Shown: positions 1 to 7,579 of the stretch, in pieces
Position numbering within the stretch: the first letter of the stretch is position 1
Layout of the letters: every line of letters starts with the position of its first letter
Assembly (NCBI RefSeq): GCF_000759025.1
Contig: NZ_JPOS01000034.1
Coordinates: 1-64,000 of the forward strand
Length of the DNA stretch: 64,000 nt
Direction: 5' to 3'
Origin: Phaeodactylibacter xiamenensis
Lineage (GTDB): Bacteria > Bacteroidota > Bacteroidia > Chitinophagales > Saprospiraceae
Translations under genes and position numbers: made by a program
The notes under the pieces: model-generated
The model's input: the letters and a program-made list of their open reading frames with translations, nothing else
What the model was told of the DNA's origin: nothing
The model's database searches: none

Positions 1-602
1 GAGATGCCGAATTCGACGGCTGCGAGTTGCAACAGTCTTGTTTGGCTCACGGTTGGGAGTACGTGCTAAAAACGGCGAAGGATACTTTGGTAGCCGATCA
101 TCCGGACATGGAGAATGCTTCGGCTTTTGGCCATTTGGCCGCAAGTATCGGTCAAAAAAGCTTGTTCCTGCCCCAAATGTATGTGACTAAGCAAGGGTTT
201 GGGCCAGTCAATGTCTTGTTCTGGCATGACCGGACCCGATATGACCGACCTTTGTATCTGTTGACCAGCTTGGAATATGGCCCACAAGCCGAAACATATT
301 ACCGAAAGAGGTATCACATTGAAACCTTTTTCGGCGATATCAAATCTCGCGGATTCCACATTCATAAAACCAGGATTGAAGAGCCTCAAACCTTGTTCAA
401 TCTCTTGATCGTGGCTAGCCTGGCTTTCATCATCTGTATCTTGTTCGAGTTTGATGCCCGAACCTCAGCCCAGTTGGGTAAATTCTGCCGTAAAGACCGA
501 ATCGATAGCTTGTCCGTGTTTCAGATTGGACTGAGGGCTGTCCGATTTTATGTCAGGCATGCTTTAAATCTTTCTTTCCAATTTTCAAAGAACTTCCCGT
601 AA
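1..602 (+). CDS. IS4-family transposase, C-terminal part (5' end outside window)
   Basis: DDE transposase that would cut and join the ends of its insertion sequence. The frame is open from base 3, so the N-terminus lies left of the window. The sequence begins with DAEFDG, the strand carrying the second catalytic Asp. Further on, YRKRYHIETFFGDIK fits the IS4 signature Y-(2)-R-(3)-E-(6)-K exactly, with the Glu as the third catalytic residue. The C-terminus is hydrophobic and then basic, as is usual for the family. The reading frame is intact to its stop, so nothing here shows that the element is dead. The exact IS name cannot be given from sequence alone. Confidence 0.85.
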   Translation, partial: DAEFDGCELQQSCLAHGWEYVLKTAKDTLVADHPDMENASAFGHLAASIGQKSLFLPQMYVTKQGFGPVNVLFWHDRTRYDRPLYLLTSLEYGPQAETYYRKRYHIETFFGDIKSRGFHIHKTRIEEPQTLFNLLIVASLAFIICILFEFDARTSAQLGKFCRKDRIDSLSVFQIGLRAVRFYVRHALNLSFQFSKNFP

Positions 603-619
603 AATAAAAGTGTACGGCA
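603..619 (+). repeat. Probable right end of the IS4-type element
   Basis: The transposase stop is followed within ten bases by GTGTACGGCA (610-619). The same decamer occurs in the same orientation at 1796-1805. The position just after the transposase stop suggests it is the terminal repeat of the element. The left end is outside the window, so the inverted partner cannot be seen. Confidence 0.4.
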
Positions 620-652
620 ATGAAATTTTACAACGCTGTAAAGGAAATGCGC

Positions 653-1216
653 ATGATGAAGGTTGCTAAGATGAATTGTATTGCTGCTTTTTCGCTGTTA
701 CTCCTATGTCGTTGCAATATGGCAGAACTCCAGCCGCCCAATTATTGCCAAATGTTAAGCAACGATCAGGCCCATGTGAATTACGACAAATCAGATGCCA
801 ATTACTTGTCGGACAAAGCAAAGCGTCATGAGATTTTCAGGAATAATTTCTTTGAAATCATGGAGTATGCTTCTAAAGAGGGCTTCCCTCAAATAAATGT
901 AAAACAGCCAGCACCAGATTCCTGTATGCAGCGTGCAATCACCATCACATTCATTCACATTGCTCAGTCAGATGTAACAATTTTCTTTGATAGGAAAATC
1001 AAGCGGTTGCTACAGCAAGAAATACAAAAGGGCAACCTGCCACCAAACCTAATCGCTAAGTCAATAGCCATTATGCTCCGCACCAATGAGCTGTGCAGGC
1101 AGACAAAGGTGGATTTGCTCCAATTCGTCAAAGACTTAGCGATCGACTCAGAGGTTGTGCAGGGAGACACCCTATCGGAAATGCTAAAGCAAAAAGAGCC
1201 GATAGCTTGTGAGTAA
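653..1216 (+). CDS. Hypothetical secreted protein
   Basis: I do not recognise this 187-residue protein. An N-terminal hydrophobic stretch (IAAFSLLLLC) after basic residues looks like a signal peptide. The following Cys residues do not make a strict lipobox, so lipidation is uncertain. The mature part is mixed helical with four further Cys residues. The frame is open back to 620, but an ATG there would lie inside the IS end, so I chose the ATG at 653; 656 and 671 are alternatives. It lies directly behind the insertion sequence, is less GC-rich than the core genes, and is probably accessory. Confidence 0.55.
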   Translation: MMKVAKMNCIAAFSLLLLCRCNMAELQPPNYCQMLSNDQAHVNYDKSDANYLSDKAKRHEIFRNNFFEIMEYASKEGFPQINVKQPAPDSCMQRAITITFIHIAQSDVTIFFDRKIKRLLQQEIQKGNLPPNLIAKSIAIMLRTNELCRQTKVDLLQFVKDLAIDSEVVQGDTLSEMLKQKEPIACE

Positions 1217-1420
1217 AGCTTCCTACTGGTATATGCACCTGCTTAGATGCAGTTACTGGCTGTCAGATGTAGCCTTATTATCAATAATGAGGTGGTCCAA
1301 TGAGGACGTAGCCGCCTTCCTTTCAAAGGGTGAGTTATGGTCACTAGCGGTGATGTAATGCTTTGGAAAACAGATTTTTGTTTTATATTTAAGGGTGAAG
1401 ACGCTTAAAGACCTGTATTT

Positions 1421-1615
1421 ATGAAGCCAGAACCCACCGGATTTCCACCCAAGACGAGAAAGCAAATTGCAGAAGAGTACGGTATTAGCCGAAAGACCTT
1501 GTACAGGTGGCTGAATAAGGCGGGTATAGTGCTGGCACCAGGTTTGGTTAAACATGAAGACTTAAAGCGGATTTATGAAGTGCTTGGACCTCCTCCTCTC
1601 AGGAAACCTGCCTAG
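1421..1615 (+). CDS. Small helix-turn-helix protein
   Basis: This 64-residue protein consists almost entirely of one HTH: TRKQIAEEYGISRKTLYRWL is a clear helix-turn-helix of the MerR/excisionase or transposase-N-terminal kind. It is followed by a short basic tail ending in Pro-rich residues. It probably binds DNA as a small regulator or as an accessory protein of a mobile element. The ATG is preceded by an AT-rich leader with a TATATTTA box about 24 bases upstream. The 204 bases between the previous gene and this one hold no other gene that I can support. Confidence 0.6.
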   Translation: MKPEPTGFPPKTRKQIAEEYGISRKTLYRWLNKAGIVLAPGLVKHEDLKRIYEVLGPPPLRKPA

Positions 1616-1648
1616 AGCAGAGTTGTGCGGAGATCGATAGACTTTAAC

Positions 1649-1680
1649 CTGTCCCAAACTGTCCCAAACTGTCCCAAGCT
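1649..1680 (+). repeat. Three tandem copies of a 10-bp repeat, CTGTCCCAAA
   Basis: CTGTCCCAAA occurs three times in a row without gaps; the last copy ends in G. A TAnnTTTG box (TATATTTG, 1688-1695) follows eight bases later, at a promoter-like distance. The repeats could be an operator next to that box or a slippage product. No convincing gene begins behind it: the frame after the box carries about 35 residues and stops at 1810. Confidence 0.6.
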
Positions 1681-1795
1681 ATCTTTTTATATTTGTGTAA
1701 TGAATTTTCGTAATTTATTCCTAAATGATTTAGAGGCTACATGGCAATTTAACGCCCAAGCAATATTGAACCGTAGGCGTGCCTCTCTAACAGTT

Positions 1796-1805
1796 GTGTA
1801 CGGCA
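1796..1805 (+). repeat. Second copy of the IS-end decamer GTGTACGGCA
   Basis: Identical in sequence and orientation to 610-619, the putative right end of the IS4-type element. It may mark an old end of the same element family. A TAnnTTTG box (TACCTTTG, 1814-1821) lies nine bases downstream, so the remnant may sit just upstream of the promoter of the next gene. Confidence 0.4.
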
Positions 1806-1826
1806 TTTAACCATACCTTTGGATAT

Positions 1827-2705
1827 ATGTATTTTTCAAAATATAGCAGGAGAACAGCTCATCTGCTGGTGCTCGCCTTTCTGCTTGGCATTGCAGTAAG
1901 CTGTCAAAAGGATCACCTTAGTGGTGGAGCTGACAGCAAAAAAACAGGTACAGAGCTGCCTGAGTCAGCCGCGATAGCAATAAGCTATGATGTAATTGTT
2001 TCTACCTTTCTTATCCCTGAAAACCCGGACGATGCCGAATTGCTCAGCCCGGGCGAGCGGGCACTGGCTTCTCCCATTGTGGAAGGCAGCCGTGTAAAGC
2101 AGTTTATAAACAGAGATGGCACTATAGACGGAGAGATTCAGCGGATGGACCTGGAGGGCATGCCCAGCTACCCTGAACCTCGCATTGGCGGCCCGGTTAT
2201 GCCAAAAAAGTACCAACCGCAGCGCATAGTAATTGAGGGAGGGGCGAGCACATCATTCAACGCTGAGGACGAGATCATAAGCCATTGCTTTCAGGGGGCT
2301 GAGACCGCTATGTATTTCCAACGCATAGCGGATGAGTTATCCGAGGGCACCATGCTCTCGGGAGAGGAATTTGACTATATGATAGAGGGGTTTGACGAGG
2401 CAGGTTTCGAGGTATCCGTCAATAGTCAGGATAACAATATTGTCGAGCTGGTCCACGAGTTTGAGGATGCCCGCCGGACAGTCTTTTATCTAGACAAAGT
2501 ACAGCAGCGCATTCGCGCACGGGCACATTATGATGCGGAAGGACAATTAGAGACCTTGTCTGAATACGTCTTCGAGCCGGGGGAGCCGGCTGTGCTTACC
2601 GCTCACCGTTTTGTGACTTTCTACGATGCCCCCCGGAATGGCGTACGCATGGGCGTTTGGAAGACCGCCCAATTTCGCAATTTTGAATTGGAGAAAAATC
2701 TATAA
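1827..2705 (+). CDS. Hypothetical lipoprotein
   Basis: A 292-residue putative outer-membrane lipoprotein of unknown function. The N-terminus has basic residues, a hydrophobic core and the lipobox AVSC followed by QKD, so the mature protein should start at the Cys. The rest is acidic with no domain that I recognise. The frame is open upstream to 1794, but that start lies in the IS-end remnant and would push the signal peptide inward; the ATG at 1827 gives a normal signal sequence. It ends two bases before the next gene, so the two are very likely cotranscribed. Confidence 0.7.
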   Translation: MYFSKYSRRTAHLLVLAFLLGIAVSCQKDHLSGGADSKKTGTELPESAAIAISYDVIVSTFLIPENPDDAELLSPGERALASPIVEGSRVKQFINRDGTIDGEIQRMDLEGMPSYPEPRIGGPVMPKKYQPQRIVIEGGASTSFNAEDEIISHCFQGAETAMYFQRIADELSEGTMLSGEEFDYMIEGFDEAGFEVSVNSQDNNIVELVHEFEDARRTVFYLDKVQQRIRARAHYDAEGQLETLSEYVFEPGEPAVLTAHRFVTFYDAPRNGVRMGVWKTAQFRNFELEKNL

Positions 2706-2707
2706 TC

Positions 2708-4150
2708 ATGAAGAACAACAAACTACTCAATACTTTTGCCTTAACGCTGCTACTCTTTCCGGGTTGGGCGATGGGGCAGCGCAATACGATTTGGCTGGAT
2801 GGTGCAACGACCACGACATCCAAGGGATGGCGAGGTACCCCAAACGCCATGCGCGACTTTTACAATTACGATTTTGTAGACCTGGTTTCCACAAATTCAG
2901 CCGGTAGCCAGGAATATGACTTAAGTTTAGGCGTCAGGGACTTTGATATACCGACAAGCCCTACCGCTGCTATACAGATGGAGCCCATGCTAGACAATAG
3001 GAGTAATGTACTCGGCATTGCGCACGATTTCGGTGGTCTGGTATTGCGGGAATTGGTCAACCGGGACAATAGCTTGTCTGCCATGATTCTTGACGGGGTG
3101 CCCAATCAGGGCTCTTCGGCAATTAAGCTGGCTACATACCGCGAAAACCCCGGTGACAATACTTCTGCCCAATTGATACTTGAAAATGCTCAATCTGTCC
3201 AGGCCATGCAAAATTGCGATGACTGCAATGCTTTAGGTATTTTTGAAACCTGGATCAATGCCCTCTCCACTACTAGTATTGATGCATTCAACCAAATGGC
3301 GAACGGCAGCTCGCAGATAAATTATTTAAATGATAACCCACCACCCCCTGAAATTCCATTTGCCATACTGTGGGGCAGTGTGGAGGAGCTGTCATTAATG
3401 AGCCTTATGGACTCCCGAACATCGAATAATCCGTGGAGTACCCCTATCACAAGCTGTGCCGCAGAGGCCATGGAGAGGGCAAGAAAAGACTATGAGACAG
3501 ACCTGGAAATACTGGGGCTGATCAGTACTGTGAGTGGTTTCTTCGGCAGAGCGCTGAGTGCTTTTGGTGAGATTGTAGGAGATATTGCCGGAGGTGAAAC
3601 CCCCTCTCCGGGTACGGTGCTTTCCGCATTTGGAGACTGGATAGTGGTGGAACGAAGCGCTATCATTGAAGATATTGAGGCACAACGGGAGGCCGATCAG
3701 GAGCTGGCGCGGATACTGCGCTGCGAGCTGTCTCATCAATTGCTGGCTTCCGAATGGCAGTTTGGGCTGATAGAGTATGGCACTGTAGAAGTAGGTACTG
3801 AAGAGGTCCCCCTGCTACCGGAAGCCTCTCAGGCGCTGTGCATACAGTACTGTCAGGAGCAATTTACCGGCTTTCCGGGCTTATCCGTTTTTGGCAATTG
3901 TGTAGAGGATTGCATGGACGATCCGCCTACGCAAACCGTTACGGTCTACCTGCCGGAAGAAAACGATGGGCTGCTACTCAAATCTGAGCAAATGCTGGAC
4001 GGCGCAGCGCACGTTTATCATTTGGAAGAGCACAACCACTTTCAGGAAACGGCCCTGTCCGGCCAGTCTTCTGAGGGGACACTGAATCATGCTTTACAAG
4101 AACTTTTCGACGGAACAGCAGGGCCTGCTTTTGCTGTGCCTAAACAATAA
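2708..4150 (+). CDS. Secreted alpha/beta-hydrolase-like protein with Asp at the nucleophile elbow
   Basis: A 480-residue protein with a signal peptide ending near residue 23 (AMG before QRN). Residues 100-140 look like a lipase core: VLGIAHDFGGLVLREL is a nucleophile elbow, followed by LDGVPNQGSS, which is the usual lipase strand plus TPNQGS-like turn. The elbow has Asp107 where lipases have Ser (GHSxGG). Asp is the nucleophile in epoxide hydrolases and haloalkane dehalogenases, so the change could mean a different reaction rather than inactivity. The C-terminal half is Cys-containing and unassigned. It follows the lipoprotein gene by two bases, with the next gene 22 bases downstream. The fold is well supported by motif; the activity is unknown. 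Confidence 0.65.
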   Translation: MKNNKLLNTFALTLLLFPGWAMGQRNTIWLDGATTTTSKGWRGTPNAMRDFYNYDFVDLVSTNSAGSQEYDLSLGVRDFDIPTSPTAAIQMEPMLDNRSNVLGIAHDFGGLVLRELVNRDNSLSAMILDGVPNQGSSAIKLATYRENPGDNTSAQLILENAQSVQAMQNCDDCNALGIFETWINALSTTSIDAFNQMANGSSQINYLNDNPPPPEIPFAILWGSVEELSLMSLMDSRTSNNPWSTPITSCAAEAMERARKDYETDLEILGLISTVSGFFGRALSAFGEIVGDIAGGETPSPGTVLSAFGDWIVVERSAIIEDIEAQREADQELARILRCELSHQLLASEWQFGLIEYGTVEVGTEEVPLLPEASQALCIQYCQEQFTGFPGLSVFGNCVEDCMDDPPTQTVTVYLPEENDGLLLKSEQMLDGAAHVYHLEEHNHFQETALSGQSSEGTLNHALQELFDGTAGPAFAVPKQ

Positions 4151-4172
4151 TGTTTGATTGGATATCTAACCT

Positions 4173-5351
4173 ATGCGCTACCTGATTGTAGTTTGGGAAT
4201 TGCTGATAAGCTTGTCAGGCTGTTCCTCCGCCTTGCAGGAAAGCTGGGTGGTCCCCTGTTCCGGTCATTTTGAGTTTTACCCTTTGAATTGGGAGCAGTT
4301 GCTCATCCTGTCGTCAAGTTGCGATTCGGGGCCCTGCATTAAGGCGATTGATTTGCGCAGCGGTGAGGAAGCCTGGTCGCTTTCTGATACGCTATTCAAG
4401 CAGGTCTACTACAACTTTCAGCCCTACCTGGACGAGCGCTACCTGGTACTTCCGGTCGGGCGGGAACTGATTTGCCTGTCACCCAAAACCGGGGAAATAC
4501 TTTGGCAAAGCCGGCGCAGCAGGCCAGGGGACTCTCACGTATTCGGGGATGGTCAATTCGTATACCGTTCTTATGCTGCACCGACTGACACCGCCTTTGA
4601 GTGGATACGCTTTGACCTGGATTCCGGCAGGGATAGCCTGCTGCTCGTGAGCCCGGTAAGTAAGGCTTCCCGCTGCCTTATGCGGTCGCCGGTGCCTTTT
4701 TTTGACGGGCGTGATAGCGGCTTGGTCAGCCCGGTGATCGATTATGAGCCCCGGGGTCTTACCGAAAGCTATCTGTTGCTTTGGAAGCGAGGACAGCCAG
4801 CTGCGGCAGTGCGCCATACCATTTATCCGGATAATGAACAAGGCCGAGGACCTGGTTTGCCACCGGTTGTAGCGGGAAAGTATTCCTGGTGGGTAGCCAG
4901 CCAGGATGTCGTCTCCTTTGATTTGGCAAATGAGAAAATAGTATGGAGGGTAACCCTGCCCCATGGGTTGCTCACTTCACGCCTGACCTTGCATGGTGAA
5001 AATCTTTTTCTGGCCTGTGAAGATGAAAAATTGTACGCGATTGCTGCCTCCACCGGGAAGTTGCAGTGGTCATCGCCCATAGCCGGTACGCCGAGCCGGG
5101 TTTTCCATACCCCTGAGGCCACTTACCTGATTGGTGGATCTGATCAGGTACTTTATGAAATTGACCGGCATAATGGGCAATTGTTAGGTCGATACACTTT
5201 TCAGGGCACCGGTCGAAAACTTCGCCGGGTGGCCTACTTTGGGCATGGTGTGGCTGTGCTCAATGATGGCCGTGATTGGCAGGCGGTGCCTCTAACCGCT
5301 TTGCCAACTCAGCTGCGCAGGCTCCAGGTCCCCAGAAACAATCGTAGATAG
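4173..5351 (+). CDS. PQQ-like beta-propeller lipoprotein
   Basis: A 392-residue protein with lipobox LSGC near residue 17, so probably membrane anchored. The body shows repeated propeller blades of the PQQ/BamB kind: LRSGEEAW, SPKTGEILWQ, FDLANEKIVWRV, ASTGKLQWSS and DRHNGQLLGRY, spread over the length. Such propellers usually act as scaffolds or binding platforms; no enzyme residues are visible. It is the third gene of a short + strand run of secreted proteins, 22 bases after the hydrolase-like gene, and may act with it. Confidence 0.7.
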   Translation: MRYLIVVWELLISLSGCSSALQESWVVPCSGHFEFYPLNWEQLLILSSSCDSGPCIKAIDLRSGEEAWSLSDTLFKQVYYNFQPYLDERYLVLPVGRELICLSPKTGEILWQSRRSRPGDSHVFGDGQFVYRSYAAPTDTAFEWIRFDLDSGRDSLLLVSPVSKASRCLMRSPVPFFDGRDSGLVSPVIDYEPRGLTESYLLLWKRGQPAAAVRHTIYPDNEQGRGPGLPPVVAGKYSWWVASQDVVSFDLANEKIVWRVTLPHGLLTSRLTLHGENLFLACEDEKLYAIAASTGKLQWSSPIAGTPSRVFHTPEATYLIGGSDQVLYEIDRHNGQLLGRYTFQGTGRKLRRVAYFGHGVAVLNDGRDWQAVPLTALPTQLRRLQVPRNNRR

Positions 5352-5390
5352 CTTGGGCGGGCAGGGTCGCCTGTTTTTCCGAAAAACGTG

Positions 5391-5957
5391 TTATCCCGGC
5401 AGCACCTCCCGCAACCGCTTTACCACCTCATAAGCTGCGGGGCAGATCGTCGTATTCTTCAGCGTCAAATCCAGAATCTGGTGGAAGCCCTTGTGGTTGG
5501 TGTGCGGGTACTCGGCGCAGGCCTTGGGGCGGTACTCATAAATGGAGCAGTAGTTGTCGCTGCCGAGGAAGGGGCAGGGCGTTTCGTTGAGGACGTAGTC
5601 GCCTTCGTCATCCAGGTGCAGGTATTGGTCTACGAATTCGGCAGGGCGCATTTTCAAATGGCTGGCGATGCGCTCAATATCGCGGTCGCGGAATATGGGG
5701 CTGGCCGACTTGCAGCAGTTGGCGCATTGCAGGCAGTCGGTCTCTTCAAACACCTCATCGTGCAGCTGGGCAACGGTGGCGTCCAACTGCCGGGGCGGCT
5801 TTTTTTTGAGCTTTTGGAAATACTTTTTATTCGCCCGCTTATCGCTTTTCGCCCGCTGTTTGAGGTGCTGCAGGCGGGTAGGCATGTCTTCCTTGAGCGG
5901 TTCCTCCTCCATCGTTACAACTTTTGATCCTTGCTCTGGTTTTTTAGTGGTCTGCAT
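5391..5957 (-). CDS. YkgJ-family cysteine-cluster protein
   Basis: A cytoplasmic protein of about 188 residues with the Cys pattern of the YkgJ zinc/iron-chelating family: CLQCANCC in the middle, then CPFLGSDNYC and RPKAC. The family is thought to bind a metal ion or cluster; the substrate is unknown. The N-terminus is highly charged (KEDMPTRLQHLKQRAKSDKRANKK). The frame is open to 6005, but that would run into the divergent transporter gene. I chose the ATG at 5957; ATG at 5912 is also possible. The two genes share a very short divergent promoter region. Confidence 0.8.
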   Translation of the reverse strand: MQTTKKPEQGSKVVTMEEEPLKEDMPTRLQHLKQRAKSDKRANKKYFQKLKKKPPRQLDATVAQLHDEVFEETDCLQCANCCKSASPIFRDRDIERIASHLKMRPAEFVDQYLHLDDEGDYVLNETPCPFLGSDNYCSIYEYRPKACAEYPHTNHKGFHQILDLTLKNTTICPAAYEVVKRLREVLPG

Positions 5958-6039
5958 CAGAAAACAAAGATCGTAAATTTTGAACGCAACATCCACTCCG
6001 CCCAAAGCAGAAGTTGAACAGGACAGCCAGCCGGACCTG

Positions 6040-6891
6040 ATGAGCTGGGTTATCCTCGTTACCCTGAGCCTGATTTGGGGCAGTTCTTATATCCTCATCA
6101 AAAAGGGGCTGGTGGTCTACTCCAGCACGGAGGTAGCCTGCCTGCGCCTGGCGATCTCGGCCCTGTGCTTTCTGCCCTTCCTGCTGTATCAGTTCCGGAA
6201 AGTGGACTGGTCGCGCTGGCCATTTCTGGTCATTGTGGGACTGACGGGTACGGCTATCCCGGCCTTTATGTTCGCGATTGCTCAGACAGAGATCAGCAGT
6301 TCCATGGCGGGCGTGCTCAACTCTTTGGTGCCTTTGTTTACGTTGGTACTGGGTGTGCTGCTATTCGGGGCAAAGGCGCGCTGGCTTAAGCTGTTGGGGG
6401 TACTCATCGGACTGGCAGGAGCGGCTACGCTCATCCTGTTCAGCCGGGAGGCGGGCATGGAGGGCAACCCCTGGTACGGGCTGCTGGTAATCGTCGGCTG
6501 CATCTGCTACGCTATCAATTCCAATACCATTGCGAAGTACCTGAAGGAGATGAAGTCGCTCATCATTAGTGCCACTTCTTTTACCATTGTGGGCATACCG
6601 GCTTTTGCCTACCTGTTTCAGACGGATGTGCTGCCCAAGCTGGAAAGCACCGCCGGTGCCTGGGAAGCGTTAGGCTATGTTGCACTACTCAGCATCATGG
6701 GTACCGTGCTCGCCTCTCTGATTTTCTTCCAGCTGATCAAGCGTACCACTCCGGTATTTGCCTCCATGATCAGCTACCTGGTGCCTATGGTGGCGGTATC
6801 CTGGGGCTTTCTGGACGGAGAGGTGATTTCTGTGATTCATTTTTTGGGTATGGGGCTGATTTTGAGTGGGGTTTATTTGGTGAAGCAATAA
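6040..6891 (+). CDS. EamA/DMT-family transporter
   Basis: An inner-membrane drug/metabolite-superfamily transporter with about ten transmembrane helices in two homologous EamA halves. LSLIWGSSYILIKKGL at the start and the SLVPLFTLVLGVLLFGAK segment are typical of the first half; SYLVPMVAVSWGFLDGE is typical of the second. The substrate cannot be told. The frame extends to a TTG at 5980, adding 20 hydrophilic residues, and that start is possible. I chose the first ATG because a promoter-like TAAATTTTG covers 5974-5982. It is divergent from the YkgJ-type gene. Confidence 0.85.
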   Translation: MSWVILVTLSLIWGSSYILIKKGLVVYSSTEVACLRLAISALCFLPFLLYQFRKVDWSRWPFLVIVGLTGTAIPAFMFAIAQTEISSSMAGVLNSLVPLFTLVLGVLLFGAKARWLKLLGVLIGLAGAATLILFSREAGMEGNPWYGLLVIVGCICYAINSNTIAKYLKEMKSLIISATSFTIVGIPAFAYLFQTDVLPKLESTAGAWEALGYVALLSIMGTVLASLIFFQLIKRTTPVFASMISYLVPMVAVSWGFLDGEVISVIHFLGMGLILSGVYLVKQ

Positions 6892-6896
6892 AAAAA

Positions 6897-6926
6897 TGGC
6901 TGCCCACAATCTACAGCAGGCAGCCA
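6897..6926 (-). terminator. Hairpin terminator between convergent genes
   Basis: TGGCTGCC (6897-6904) and GGCAGCCA (6919-6926) form a perfect 8-bp stem. Read on the minus strand it is followed by a run of T, so it should end transcripts coming from the SnoaL-like gene. It also lies right behind the EamA stop and may serve both directions. Confidence 0.6.
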
Positions 6927-6954
6927 CCCTAAACATTACCTTTGCGTCTATACA

Positions 6955-7071
6955 TGACCGAAGCAGTTTGGGCAAGGTCCAAACCGCTTCGGTCAGTAAA
7001 TGCCGACACGAAGCAGGTTTGGACCTGTGCTGACCGATAGCGTCAGTAACTCCAAACCACTTCGTCGTCGG
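6955..7071. repeat. Four alternating inverted copies of a GAAGC/CCAAAC motif
   Basis: Segment 1 (6955-6971), 2 (6975-6995), 3 (7009-7026) and 4 (7051-7071) are alternately inverted copies of one motif. 1 pairs with 2 over 17 bases with one mismatch. 2 pairs with 3 over about 17 bases with one bulged A. 3 pairs with 4 over about 14. On the + strand a perfect TAnnTTTG box (TACCTTTG, 6937-6944) lies just upstream. It may be a REP/BIME-like DNA element or a structured RNA. Confidence 0.65.
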
Positions 7072-7089
7072 TATAGCTTAAGAAAAAAT

Positions 7090-7446
7090 CTACCCAGCGT
7101 TATAGTAAAAACGCTCGTGCACGATCTGGTCACCTTCCCATTTCTGCACAGCCACCTGCTCCATCTGAACGCGGTTGCCATCCTTGAAGGTCACTTCCAT
7201 CATGTTTTCAACAGTCGTGATCCCGTTTTCTTCATCTGAGGTCAGGCTGTGTACCTGCAGGTCGTGAAACTCCTGTACGTTGTTGAGGAACTGCTCCTCG
7301 TATTCACGGCAGGCAGCCTTGCCGGTACGCTTGCCCGTTGGCTCTTCCATGATGACGCCCTCTGCGTAGTACTTCTCAAAAGCGTCCATTAATTTGCCCT
7401 GTCCGAGCATGTTGTAAATATCCTGTGCTTTTTCCTTGTAAGTCAT
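7090..7446 (-). CDS. SnoaL-like (NTF2-fold) protein
   Basis: A 118-residue cytoplasmic protein with the pattern of small SnoaL/NTF2-like domains: an N-terminal helix pair with a YYAEGVIMEEP turn, a central CREYEEQFLNNVQEFHDLQVHS helix-strand, and C-terminal strands ending EGDQIVHERFYYN. Such folds bind small hydrophobic ligands or act as isomerases or hydrolases; no catalytic set is identifiable. The upstream 130 bases are shared with a divergent gene and contain the 12-bp palindrome ATGTTTAAACAT (7462-7473), a possible operator. Confidence 0.8.
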   Translation of the reverse strand: MTYKEKAQDIYNMLGQGKLMDAFEKYYAEGVIMEEPTGKRTGKAACREYEEQFLNNVQEFHDLQVHSLTSDEENGITTVENMMEVTFKDGNRVQMEQVAVQKWEGDQIVHERFYYNAG

Positions 7447-7579
7447 AATTGATTAATTTTGATGTTTAAACATTAAATGTTTGCACGCTGAAATAGTTCG
7501 CAAGAGGCCGGCTTTTTTCAAAAAAAATGAAGGGATTTTTTCCTTTTGCTTACTTTAGGGTAACTAAAACCTTATCACC

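Noticed and set aside
1625-1810. A 61-residue open frame covering the decamer repeats
   Set aside because: It runs through the repeat array and promoter-like box and ends in the IS-end decamer; there is no recognisable protein character.
4479-4964. A 161-residue minus-strand frame opposite the propeller lipoprotein gene
   Set aside because: The + strand gene has a lipobox and regular propeller blades; the minus frame shows no features.
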